Part shown: piece by piece, positions 8,745 to 15,607 of the stretch
Position numbering within the stretch: the stretch's first letter is position 1
Layout: the number at the start of each line of letters is the position of its first letter
Assembly (NCBI RefSeq): GCF_017980685.1
Contig: NZ_JACXXO010000013.1
Coordinates: 62,001 to 126,000, forward strand
Length of the DNA stretch: 64,000 nucleotides
Direction: 5' to 3'
DNA from: Pseudomonas iridis
GTDB lineage: Bacteria > Pseudomonadota > Gammaproteobacteria > Pseudomonadales > Pseudomonadaceae
Notes under the pieces: model-generated
What the model was told of the DNA's origin: nothing
Database searches by the model: none
What the model saw: the letters and a program-made list of their open reading frames with translations, nothing else
Translations under genes and position numbers: made by a program

Positions 8745-9927
8745 GAATCTCTTCAAACGTAAAGACAAACCTCTGACTGCCGAATCCCAGCTGGATATTC
8801 GAAACCAGCGACCTCACGCTGGGGAAATACGCGTAAAAGCATTGAGCGAGACTTTGTTTCTGTCGCCCTTGCCGGTTTATACAGGCCAGCCCCAATCATC
8901 TCGCCGTAATTTCTCTGAAATGAACGATATCTTTCTAGAGCTAGGGGGTAACAATTGGGGAATGGTCGAGCAAGGAAAAATCTTGGCGGCTGGAATATGG
9001 ATGATGATAAGTACGGCGTTCATAGCACCTGTACTTATATCCATCTGGCTCTGTACCTTTCAGCCGCCCGGTATTGATCGAGATTTTCTCGACACGGTTA
9101 CAGGCTTTCTGCAAGTGTTTGCCACAGGATCACTCCTCCTGCTGATTCCACTGGGTGCTTACGCTTACGGAATGTTCTCCGGCGTATTCAAAGCAGCAAA
9201 AACCTACCCCGTCCGCTTCAACCGTCAACGCCGCGAAGTCTGCTACGTCGACAGCAAAACCCATCGTGCCCTGATCGTACCTTGGGAAAACGTCGTGGCC
9301 TGGGTTTCCAACACCCAAGGCGTCACCAGTTACGGCGCCACCCGCCAGTACACGTTCGGCATGGGTCTTGAGGATGACGAGCAGGACAAAGTCCAGTTCA
9401 TCCTGTTGCCACAGCCCAGCGATGCACACGCTTTGGGAATGTGGACGTCCATCCGCAATTACATGGAAGACGGTCAATTAGTCGATGTGCCAAACCCGAT
9501 GCTCAAGGCACTGGGATTGATTCCCACCGGGGATCGACTCAAACCGTACGAAGGGCTGCACACCTTTGATATCGAACGCGAAGACGCACGCGCGATGGGT
9601 TCGCTGGACGAGGGCGGCGACGAACTGACGCCCGAGCAACGCGAACACTACGGCTACTCGAAAAAATCCTATTGGCCACTGCGTCGTTGGTACATGTGGC
9701 GCGTGCTGAGTTTCTGGAAAATGCCTTACATACTCGCCGAATGGGCGCATCGCAAAGGTCGGCCTACGCTTCCAGAACAGGTACAAACATGGTCTCAGCC
9801 GCTGCCACAAGACCAATGGGCCAAGCCCACCGCTGCATTGGTGAAAGCCAATCAAATGGTCAAGACCGCCATGGACAAGAAAGGCCTGACGTTCGTCGAA
9901 GCGTGCAAAGCAGCTGGTTTGCATTAA
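8737..9927 (+). CDS. DUF6708-type membrane protein, probable immunity protein for the effector
   Basis: The 396-residue protein overlaps the effector end by 8 bases. Residues 80-105 (ILAAGIWMMISTAFIAPVLI) and 125-148 (FLQVFATGSLLLLIPLGAYAYGMF) are membrane segments, followed by a cytoplasmic part with FNRQRREVCYVD and a Trp-rich C-terminal stretch (WPLRRWYMWRVLSFWKMPYI). An inner-membrane partner fits immunity to a pore-forming toxin, as TsiV2 is to VasX. Base composition changes near 9180: codons 1-148, including both membrane segments, are AT-rich like the effector end, and the rest is GC-rich. Family name is from memory; the immunity role is inferred from position and topology. Confidence 0.65.
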   Translation: MFKNLFKRKDKPLTAESQLDIRNQRPHAGEIRVKALSETLFLSPLPVYTGQPQSSRRNFSEMNDIFLELGGNNWGMVEQGKILAAGIWMMISTAFIAPVLISIWLCTFQPPGIDRDFLDTVTGFLQVFATGSLLLLIPLGAYAYGMFSGVFKAAKTYPVRFNRQRREVCYVDSKTHRALIVPWENVVAWVSNTQGVTSYGATRQYTFGMGLEDDEQDKVQFILLPQPSDAHALGMWTSIRNYMEDGQLVDVPNPMLKALGLIPTGDRLKPYEGLHTFDIEREDARAMGSLDEGGDELTPEQREHYGYSKKSYWPLRRWYMWRVLSFWKMPYILAEWAHRKGRPTLPEQVQTWSQPLPQDQWAKPTAALVKANQMVKTAMDKKGLTFVEACKAAGLH

Positions 9928-9950
9928 CGGAATGCCAACAAGGGGTTAGG

Positions 9951-10073
9951 CAGCACACACACCTACTCGGATACCTAAGCTACGTTCAGTTCGATGAGAA
10001 AGGCACATGGTTCGATGAGCATGGCCTGTTCCTGCCAGAAAAACTCTTCGCTGCGCTGGAAGCGACCCGGTGA
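9951..10073 (+). pseudogene. Remnant of an unidentified gene (C-terminal fragment)
   Basis: A reading frame here, different from that of the membrane protein upstream, encodes LGYLSYVQFDEKGTWFDEHG followed by LFLPEKLFAALEA. This looks like real protein, not noncoding translation, but has no start or ribosome site and ends by running out of frame into the vgrG fragment. It is probably the tail of a lost effector or immunity gene. Confidence 0.45.
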
Positions 10074-10459
10074 TCAAGCGCTTCGACCTGCGCCTGGAAA
10101 CCCGCACCAGCGGCACCACGCGCCACGACTACGACTTCGAAAAACCGTGCATCAGCCTCGAAAGCGAAAAGCGCGGCGACGCCCTGCCCGACCTCGAAGA
10201 CTACGATTACCCGGGCCGCTTCATCGACCGCGAACGCGGCAAGCACCTGGCCAAACGCGCCCTCGAACGCCACCGCAGCGACTTCCAGCTCGCCGAAGGC
10301 AAAAGCGATCAACCGTTGCTGGTCGGCGGCCACTTTCTAGCGCTGACTCAATACCCGCAAGCCAAGTGGAACGACTTGTGGCTGCTCACCGAAATCCTTC
10401 ACGAAGGCAAACAGCCGCAAGTGCTGGAAGAGTCGGTGACCAGCGACACCACCGAGTGA
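10061..10459 (+). pseudogene. vgrG internal fragment
   Basis: Bases 10061-10454 align without gaps to vgrG bases 3019-3412 (394 bases each). About 10 of 130 codons differ in amino acid, for example TSGTTRHDYDFEKPCISLES here against TSRTTRRDYDFEKPRLTLES in vgrG. It has no start, no ribosome site and stops at TGA 10457-10459 right after the homology. The divergence suggests it comes from another vgrG allele, left by recombination, and not a recent local duplication. Confidence 0.9.
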
Positions 10460-10598
10460 ATTAAAGGAAAAGCGTTTGCTTTCGAATGGAAAAAACGCAC
10501 GCTCCCCTTTCCTGCTCGATCCTGATTACGGGTATTAGAGCCTCAAGCTGCATCAATCCTCGAACGCTTACTCTCCGAATATGCCCCAAGGAAAACCG

Positions 10599-11096
10599 AT
10601 GAACATCCGCCAAATCAAACTCGCCAACGGCTGGACCGCCATCTTCGAAAACAACGGTGAGTTCCACATGGGTGCAGAAGGTTGGAGCTTGCTACTGCAA
10701 GGGCCCGATAACAGGACGATCCAGTATTTCGCCGACCAGATTGTTCTGGTCAACGATGAAGACGGTAGTCAGGCCAATTCGTGCATTCGTTTATCGAGTG
10801 ATGGTGTTTACGGGTACTTGAGCACAGCCGTTGATAATTGCTGGGTAATCGATTTTGCGCGGGGCATGATCGCGCCGCATCGAGTGAGCATTCGTCATTA
10901 CCATGACGCCTACGATGAGAGCGTTGCGCTTTGCGAGCAGCCGGCCTTCAAACGTGCGCGGCAGTACATCAGTGTTGTCGGAAGATACATTTATCTGACC
11001 TTTCCGCTGACCAGAGAAGAGGATTTCCCCAAGGTATGGGATGAATATCTGTCGATACGCAGACGCCAGTTCGACGAGCTTTATTTCAGAAACTGA
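10599..11096 (+). CDS. Hypothetical protein, possible orphan immunity protein
   Basis: I chose the ATG at 10599 because AAGGA lies 6 bases upstream; an in-frame ATG at 10581 lacks one. The 165-residue product is acidic, soluble, and has no signal peptide or membrane segment. It contains alternating strands (WTAIFENNGEFHMGAEGWSL, VYGYLSTAVDNCWVIDFARG) and ends in a helix (RRRQFDELYFRN). I do not recognise the family. Its place just after a vgrG fragment and another gene remnant is where orphan immunity genes of type VI islands are often found, which is inference only. Confidence 0.7.
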   Translation: MNIRQIKLANGWTAIFENNGEFHMGAEGWSLLLQGPDNRTIQYFADQIVLVNDEDGSQANSCIRLSSDGVYGYLSTAVDNCWVIDFARGMIAPHRVSIRHYHDAYDESVALCEQPAFKRARQYISVVGRYIYLTFPLTREEDFPKVWDEYLSIRRRQFDELYFRN

Positions 11097-11141
11097 TCAG
11101 ATCCGGCGCGCCATCGTCAGCAAAGCATATTTGCGCCAGCC

Positions 11142-11954
11142 CTATCCGATCAACTCGTCCGCCACCGCATACTTGACCACCACACGATTGCGATAAAGCC
11201 TTTCGCGCATCACCAATGCCCCCACCTGCCCCTTTTCCCGAACTTCCCGCCAGATCTCATTTTCCCGATATACCCGCTCTCCTTCGCGCACAAACCGATG
11301 CCCTTCCTGGAAAACGTGATACCGATACGCCCGCACCTGATCACATAACAACTCCCCTTCCAGTTGCGTCTGCCCGACATTCAACTTCAACTGAAAACAC
11401 CGGTCTGTCGGGTTATGCAGCACCAGGTCAATGTAGTTATAGAAAATCGCCGCACCGGAGCCAAACGGCAGTACTCGTCCCTCATCCGGAAACGGATCGA
11501 AGCTGTGATTGGAGCGCTCGACCACCACCAACGGTGAATGTATGGCCATCCAATGAATCAGATTGCTCAATTGGCATATCCCGCCACCGACGCCGGTGCG
11601 GGCCTCACCGAAGGACAATTCCATCCCTTCAACGTAGCCACGTTTACGCGTTGGGCGGCCGACGAGGCGGCAGAAGGAGAAATGTTCGCCAGGCGCGATG
11701 ATGACGCCGTCGATGGCGGCGACGGCGAGTTTGAGGTTGATGACTTTGTTGTGTTGCAGGGCGAGGTCGGAGTCGCCGAGTTTACGGATGAGTTTCGAGG
11801 TGTGTTTGAGGTAGCGAAATGGCAGGCGTTCGGTCGACACAAGGGGTCGCGCGTAACGCTTGCTGGAGCAGTGCCAGGCGATGTGCCGGAACAGTCTTTT
11901 TTGCCACACGCGCAGCCAGTACAAGGCCGGGTGGTAGAGGGAAAGTGGTTTCAT
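11142..11954 (-). CDS. VanW-family protein
   Basis: The VanW domain is clear: VIIAPGEHFSFCRLVGRPT, RKRGYVEGMEL, GVGGGICQLSNLIHWMA and HSFDPFPDEGRVLPFGSG. VanW was named from some glycopeptide-resistance clusters but its activity is unknown, and related genes are scattered in Gram-negative bacteria without resistance. I place the start at MKPLSLYHPALYWLRVWQKR (270 residues); the frame is open 48 codons further, and the nearest AAGGAAG is about 24 bases from this ATG, so the start is not certain. There is no obvious signal peptide. The neighbour is a glycosyltransferase transcribed divergently. Confidence 0.82.
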   Translation of the reverse strand: MKPLSLYHPALYWLRVWQKRLFRHIAWHCSSKRYARPLVSTERLPFRYLKHTSKLIRKLGDSDLALQHNKVINLKLAVAAIDGVIIAPGEHFSFCRLVGRPTRKRGYVEGMELSFGEARTGVGGGICQLSNLIHWMAIHSPLVVVERSNHSFDPFPDEGRVLPFGSGAAIFYNYIDLVLHNPTDRCFQLKLNVGQTQLEGELLCDQVRAYRYHVFQEGHRFVREGERVYRENEIWREVREKGQVGALVMRERLYRNRVVVKYAVADELIG

Positions 11955-12168
11955 CCGTGACGCAACGGCGATCGCCGCTTCTTCCTTGAATCGTGGATTG
12001 GGCGGGCATTCTAGCCTGTAACCCGAGCGCGCCAAGCAAATACAGCAGCTTTCTCTCGACTCACTTCGACACATTCTGAAGCGCTGCCAGACCTGCATAT
12101 TAAGGTTCGGCTAAGGTTGCGTCACTACCATCCCGGTCCATTAGCCCCCTGTCGTCATTGAACCGTGG

Positions 12169-13011
12169 ATGAGTTTTTCTGTTATGAATGCGTTTAATCT
12201 GCCAACCCAACCACAGCCGAACTTCAGCCTTGTCCTGGTCAATTACAAGACCGTGGACATTACCCGGATGTGCCTGGAACTATTGCACCAGCACGTCCAG
12301 AAACAGCGCATTCCAGTGTGGGTGGTGGACAACGATTCAGCGGATGAGAGTCTGGATTACTTGCGTTCGCTCGACTGGATCAACTTGATCGAGCGGCCTT
12401 CTCCGGGCAAAGAAGCGGGCCATATTGCCCATGGCAAGGCACTTGATCTGGCGCTGGAAAAGGTTGAAACCGATTATTTGTTTTTGCTCCACACCGACAC
12501 CTTCGTCTATGACAAAGAAGTGTTTGAAATGATGCTGCGCGAGTGCACAAAAAGTGCGGACATCGCCGCAGTTGGTTGTGTCGAGCAAATCAATCGGGGG
12601 ATATTGCGGGATACCTGGCGTTTAACTTCACGCTTTTGCAAGCATTATGTTCGTCAGGCAAAAGTTCGTCTGGGGATGAAATCCAAACCGCCAAGACCTT
12701 ATAAGGAAACTCACCTGAAAAGTTTCTGTACGTTGTGGAACGTGCGACTGATGAAGTCTCAAGGCCTGCACTTCTGCATGGATGATCGCGTACCCGGTTA
12801 CACGCTGCAGGATCGAATGGTGAGCCTTGGATACGGCATCAAGCTGCTGTCGCCGCGCAAGATCTTCCGTTATCTCGATCACATCCAGGCAGGAACGGTC
12901 GCCGCTGCGGGCACCTACGGGAAAAATCACCGTCGGACGAAAATGTACCAGGCGACTATCGAGCGCTTCCAGGGACAGCGAGGCAAACGCGGGATACAAA
13001 CATCGATTTAA
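12169..13011 (+). CDS. Family 2 glycosyltransferase
   Basis: The 280-residue protein has the GT-A fold marks of family 2: FSLVLVNYKTVDITRMCLEL, WVVDNDSADES, and a DXD-like HTDTFVYD near residue 109. Such enzymes transfer a sugar from a nucleotide donor, usually at the inner face of the cytoplasmic membrane. There are no membrane segments. It starts at ATG 12169, though ATG 12184 is also possible and better matches the start of the domain. It ends in a strong terminator, so it is likely monocistronic. Donor and acceptor cannot be told; a surface glycan or lipopolysaccharide role is likely. Confidence 0.85.
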   Translation: MSFSVMNAFNLPTQPQPNFSLVLVNYKTVDITRMCLELLHQHVQKQRIPVWVVDNDSADESLDYLRSLDWINLIERPSPGKEAGHIAHGKALDLALEKVETDYLFLLHTDTFVYDKEVFEMMLRECTKSADIAAVGCVEQINRGILRDTWRLTSRFCKHYVRQAKVRLGMKSKPPRPYKETHLKSFCTLWNVRLMKSQGLHFCMDDRVPGYTLQDRMVSLGYGIKLLSPRKIFRYLDHIQAGTVAAAGTYGKNHRRTKMYQATIERFQGQRGKRGIQTSI

Positions 13012-13022
13012 CTCACAGCAAC

Positions 13023-13055
13023 AAAAAGGGTGACTTTAAAAGTCACCCTTTTTTT
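13023..13055 (+). terminator. Rho-independent terminator after the glycosyltransferase
   Basis: AAAGGGTGACTTT and AAAGTCACCCTTT pair into a near-perfect stem and are followed by a T run. The A run on the left makes it usable from both directions. Confidence 0.93.
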
Positions 13056-13056
13056 A

Positions 13057-13351
13057 ACTGAAATTGTATACATTTGCTCCGATGGAGGTGTTCGCCCAGT
13101 GTAATGGCCTGGCAATCCATGCACCGGTAAAGAGCCCTGACACTGGGCGAACGCGAAGGATTTTAATAGAAGTTGGCGGATATGTCGCCATACTTCAATG
13201 TAAATATTATGTACAAGAAAGTTAATAGATATTTATCCATGAAATTCCACACGAACCTTTCACGAAACTTTCAGAAACCCTGAGCCAACTAATAGTATGA
13301 CTACTCTAATACAAAGACTGTACAAGAGCAGTCATTCTGTAGAGCTATAAC
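13057..13351. other. AT-rich noncoding stretch with a 13-bp inverted repeat
   Basis: This gap between two convergent genes has no convincing reading frame. A perfect 13-base inverted repeat (GTTCGCCCAGTGT at 13090-13102 and its complement at 13140-13152) encloses 37 bases. From about 13160 to 13330 the sequence is distinctly AT-rich with many short A and T runs. It may hold a small RNA or the scar of a mobile element; nothing further can be assigned. Confidence 0.5.
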
Positions 13352-13936
13352 TCAACTTTCGTGTTGACTGGTCACTTTTAATACATCGGTATAAGTGACT
13401 ACAACGCTCTGCCCGACTTTGAGATTTTTCAGTTTGTCCTGAATTTCAGGCCGTTCGACGTTGAGGGTTTTCGATACGCCAGCAGGGTTCTGTAGCGTCA
13501 CCTGATTTGTCTTCAAATCAATTTTGGTGATTTTCAATTGCACCTGAACCTGACGGTAAGCTTCGCCGCCGGGATTGCTGCTGCCCGGAGCATTGCGTAT
13601 CTCGCCGGTTCGCTCGGTGGTGCCAGGCAGACCTTTATCCACATCGGTATCGAGATAGGCCGCAACGGAGCGCATGACCTCCACGGTAACCTGGTCGCCA
13701 ACCTTGAGATTGGCGAGGTTTTTCGCCTTCTCCGTGAGCTGTACGTGAACTTGCGTGCCTTCTGCGCCTTCCAGCACAACCTGATGATTCTGTGCATCAA
13801 CCGCTAACACTTTGGTGGTGACTTTGTCGGCTTCAACCGTTGCCGACAGCGGTATGTCGGCGGCAAACGCGGAGAGACTGGAGGCAGACAGCAGCGTTGC
13901 GAGGGCGATGGACCTGGCGAGTGCATGAGGCTTCAT
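13352..13936 (-). CDS. Exported periplasmic repeat protein of unknown function (DUF5666-like)
   Basis: The start MKPHALARSIALATLLSASS with AGGGAA 8 bases upstream gives a 194-residue product with a clean signal peptide cut near AFAADIP. Two similar beta-rich modules follow: one with KVLAVDAQNHQVVLEGAEG and NLKVGDQVTVEVMRSV, the other with KITKIDLKTNQVTLQNPAG and NLKVGQSVVVTYTDVLKV. This V-x-x-x-D-xx-xx-xVTL pattern resembles the DUF5666/OB-like periplasmic modules sometimes found beside metal efflux systems. No enzymatic residues are apparent. It is probably transcribed alone or with the small genes behind its start. Confidence 0.8.
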   Translation of the reverse strand: MKPHALARSIALATLLSASSLSAFAADIPLSATVEADKVTTKVLAVDAQNHQVVLEGAEGTQVHVQLTEKAKNLANLKVGDQVTVEVMRSVAAYLDTDVDKGLPGTTERTGEIRNAPGSSNPGGEAYRQVQVQLKITKIDLKTNQVTLQNPAGVSKTLNVERPEIQDKLKNLKVGQSVVVTYTDVLKVTSQHES

Positions 13937-14022
13937 AAGCGTACTTTCCCTGTCGTTGAGTGGCAGCACCCGACGCCGGAATCATTTCAGACGCGGGGTG
14001 TGTCACTGAGCATAGACGCTGG

Positions 14023-14205
14023 TCAGGGCTTGGCTTTGGTTTGTGGCGCGGCTGTTTCCTGTGCGGTCGATTCGCCACTGGCCGTGCCTTTAGCGCTCTC
14101 TTCACGCTGCTTCGGATCGGTAGGACGCAGAGCGTCGTTGTCGCGCTCGGTTTCCCCCGCTGGCCGGGGTTCGTCAGGATGCTGGTTTTCAGATTCAGGT
14201 TTCAT
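14023..14205 (-). CDS. Small disordered hydrophilic protein
   Basis: Sixty residues, very rich in Glu, Lys, Pro, Ser and Thr, with no Cys, Trp or hydrophobic stretch, so it is likely disordered. GAGGAC lies 9 bases upstream of the ATG, and the gene follows the next small gene by 11 bases, which suggests one transcript. Function is unknown; such proteins in Pseudomonas are often linked to stationary phase or stress, which is not shown here. Confidence 0.6.
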   Translation of the reverse strand: MKPESENQHPDEPRPAGETERDNDALRPTDPKQREESAKGTASGESTAQETAAPQTKAKP

Positions 14206-14216
14206 CGGTGTTGTCC

Positions 14217-14459
14217 TCAGGCGTCAGGGTCGTCAAGTTCGCGGGCGACGTTTACGGCGGGGGAATCCTTGTGCAGGTCATCGGCTTTGGCGCGCAGGAT
14301 CTGCCATTGCTCAAGGTCGATGGCGCCCTGCCCGAGCAGGTCGTCGGCGATGCGTTGCAGGTCGAGGAAGTGAGCGTCGGGGGATTGCTGCCACAAAGTG
14401 TCATCGTCGAACAGACGTTGCCAAGTGGTGAGGTCTTGGGGTTGCAGGTCGTCGCTCAT
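14217..14459 (-). CDS. Small acidic helical protein of unknown function
   Basis: An 80-residue acidic protein with helical stretches (LTTWQRLFDDDTLW, HFLDLQRIADDLL, LEQWQILRAKADDL) starting MSDDLQPQD, with TGAGGA 6-7 bases before the ATG. It is upstream of the disordered 60-residue protein in the same direction. I do not recognise it, but the ribosome site and Pseudomonas-like codon use support a true gene. Confidence 0.65.
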   Translation of the reverse strand: MSDDLQPQDLTTWQRLFDDDTLWQQSPDAHFLDLQRIADDLLGQGAIDLEQWQILRAKADDLHKDSPAVNVARELDDPDA

Positions 14460-14539
14460 CTCTGGTCCTCAACAGGAAGTACCTTTTGTAGAGGTTCGAC
14501 GACCAAATGGAGTTCAACCGGATCCACGCAGGAGTCGCA

Positions 14540-15607
14540 TCAGTACCCGGTCATTTCCAGATACCCCTTGCCGCCGTGGCTGCCGCTGACACGCACCGGG
14601 CCTTCCCAATAGGGAATGCGCAGGTCCATCCATGCGTTGGAGTTGAGCGCCGAAAGGCTGATGTCGAGGTGCTTGTCTGGAATGCTGATCGTCCAGCGCA
14701 CCGGCATCGCGCGGCCAGCGACCTTGGCGGTGTCTTGCGGGATAAGTTTGATCTGCTCGCTATGCAGCGTTTGCGTCTGGCCGTCAGCGCCGATCCAGGT
14801 GCCGGTCAGGTACGGCGCGCCCTCCTTCTGGCGCATGCGATAAAGCATCAGGTGTTCGCCGCTGTCCAGGTGCAGGGAGAACCAGTCCCAGCCAGTCTGG
14901 CTGGCGGTCAGCGGCTGGCTGCTCCACTCGCGGTCGAGCCAGGCAGGACCGCTGACGGTGTAAGTCTTGCCATCGATCTGCAGCGTGCCACTGGCCTGAA
15001 AAAACGGTTGGCTGTAGTAATACGATGCCTGCCCTTGTTCGGATTTCTGGCTGAACCCCTTGTCGCCCTGCAGCACCAACGGACGGCTGGAGGTGAGATG
15101 CAGTTGATAGGCAAATGATCTATCACGCGCACTGAGTTGCAAGTCAGTCAAAGGATCGACCGCCTGACTGCTGAACTGCCAATCATCGATCCACGCCTCG
15201 AACGGCGCCAAACGCACGCCGGCCTGACCAACGCCGCCACGGGCATAACGCTCGGCGGCATAATGCGCCGTTGCCGAAGTCACTGCCGCATGGCCCAGCC
15301 AGATCGTTTGACTGCCCCAACCTGCCTGCTCCGGCACCGGTTTAAGGGCGCTGCGAAACAGCGTCCATTGCACACCGAAATCATTGCCCTGCTGATCCTT
15401 GAGATTGGCGGTGACGTACCACCACTCAATGCGAAACCCCTCATGGACGCCATGATCCGCCGGAAAGCTGAACACCCGCCCCGGCACCACCGGCGTAAAT
15501 GCCTGTGCCTGATTGCCCATTCCGGCAAAGCCCTTTTGCTCGGGCACTGACTGATCGCAGCCGCCGAGCAACAGCAGAACCATCAGCACAACGAAGTCAG
15601 TCCTCAT
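14540..15607 (-). CDS. CrtC/AttH-type lipocalin-like lipoprotein
   Basis: The 355-residue protein starts at the ATG at 15607 (GAGGA 9 bases upstream) and has a lipobox at LLLLGGC, so it is an outer- or inner-membrane lipoprotein. The conserved motifs are EWWYVTANLKD, FGVQWTLFRSAL, WLGHAAVTSA, GPAWLDREWSSQ and WDWFSLHLDSGEHLMLYRMR, which define the CrtC N-terminal/AttH family of tandem lipocalin-like beta barrels. Despite the name carotenoid hydratase, members outside pigment clusters have no known reaction. Its start overlaps the permease end by 11 bases, so it belongs to one operon with the ABC transporter, as in the attEFGH genes of Agrobacterium. Confidence 0.85.
   Translation of the reverse strand: MRTDFVVLMVLLLLGGCDQSVPEQKGFAGMGNQAQAFTPVVPGRVFSFPADHGVHEGFRIEWWYVTANLKDQQGNDFGVQWTLFRSALKPVPEQAGWGSQTIWLGHAAVTSATAHYAAERYARGGVGQAGVRLAPFEAWIDDWQFSSQAVDPLTDLQLSARDRSFAYQLHLTSSRPLVLQGDKGFSQKSEQGQASYYYSQPFFQASGTLQIDGKTYTVSGPAWLDREWSSQPLTASQTGWDWFSLHLDSGEHLMLYRMRQKEGAPYLTGTWIGADGQTQTLHSEQIKLIPQDTAKVAGRAMPVRWTISIPDKHLDISLSALNSNAWMDLRIPYWEGPVRVSGSHGGKGYLEMTGY

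Noticed and set aside
11142..11954. VanW gene as evidence for a vancomycin-resistance cluster
   Set aside because: No vanHAX or vanRS genes are nearby, and Gram-negative VanW genes are not tied to resistance.
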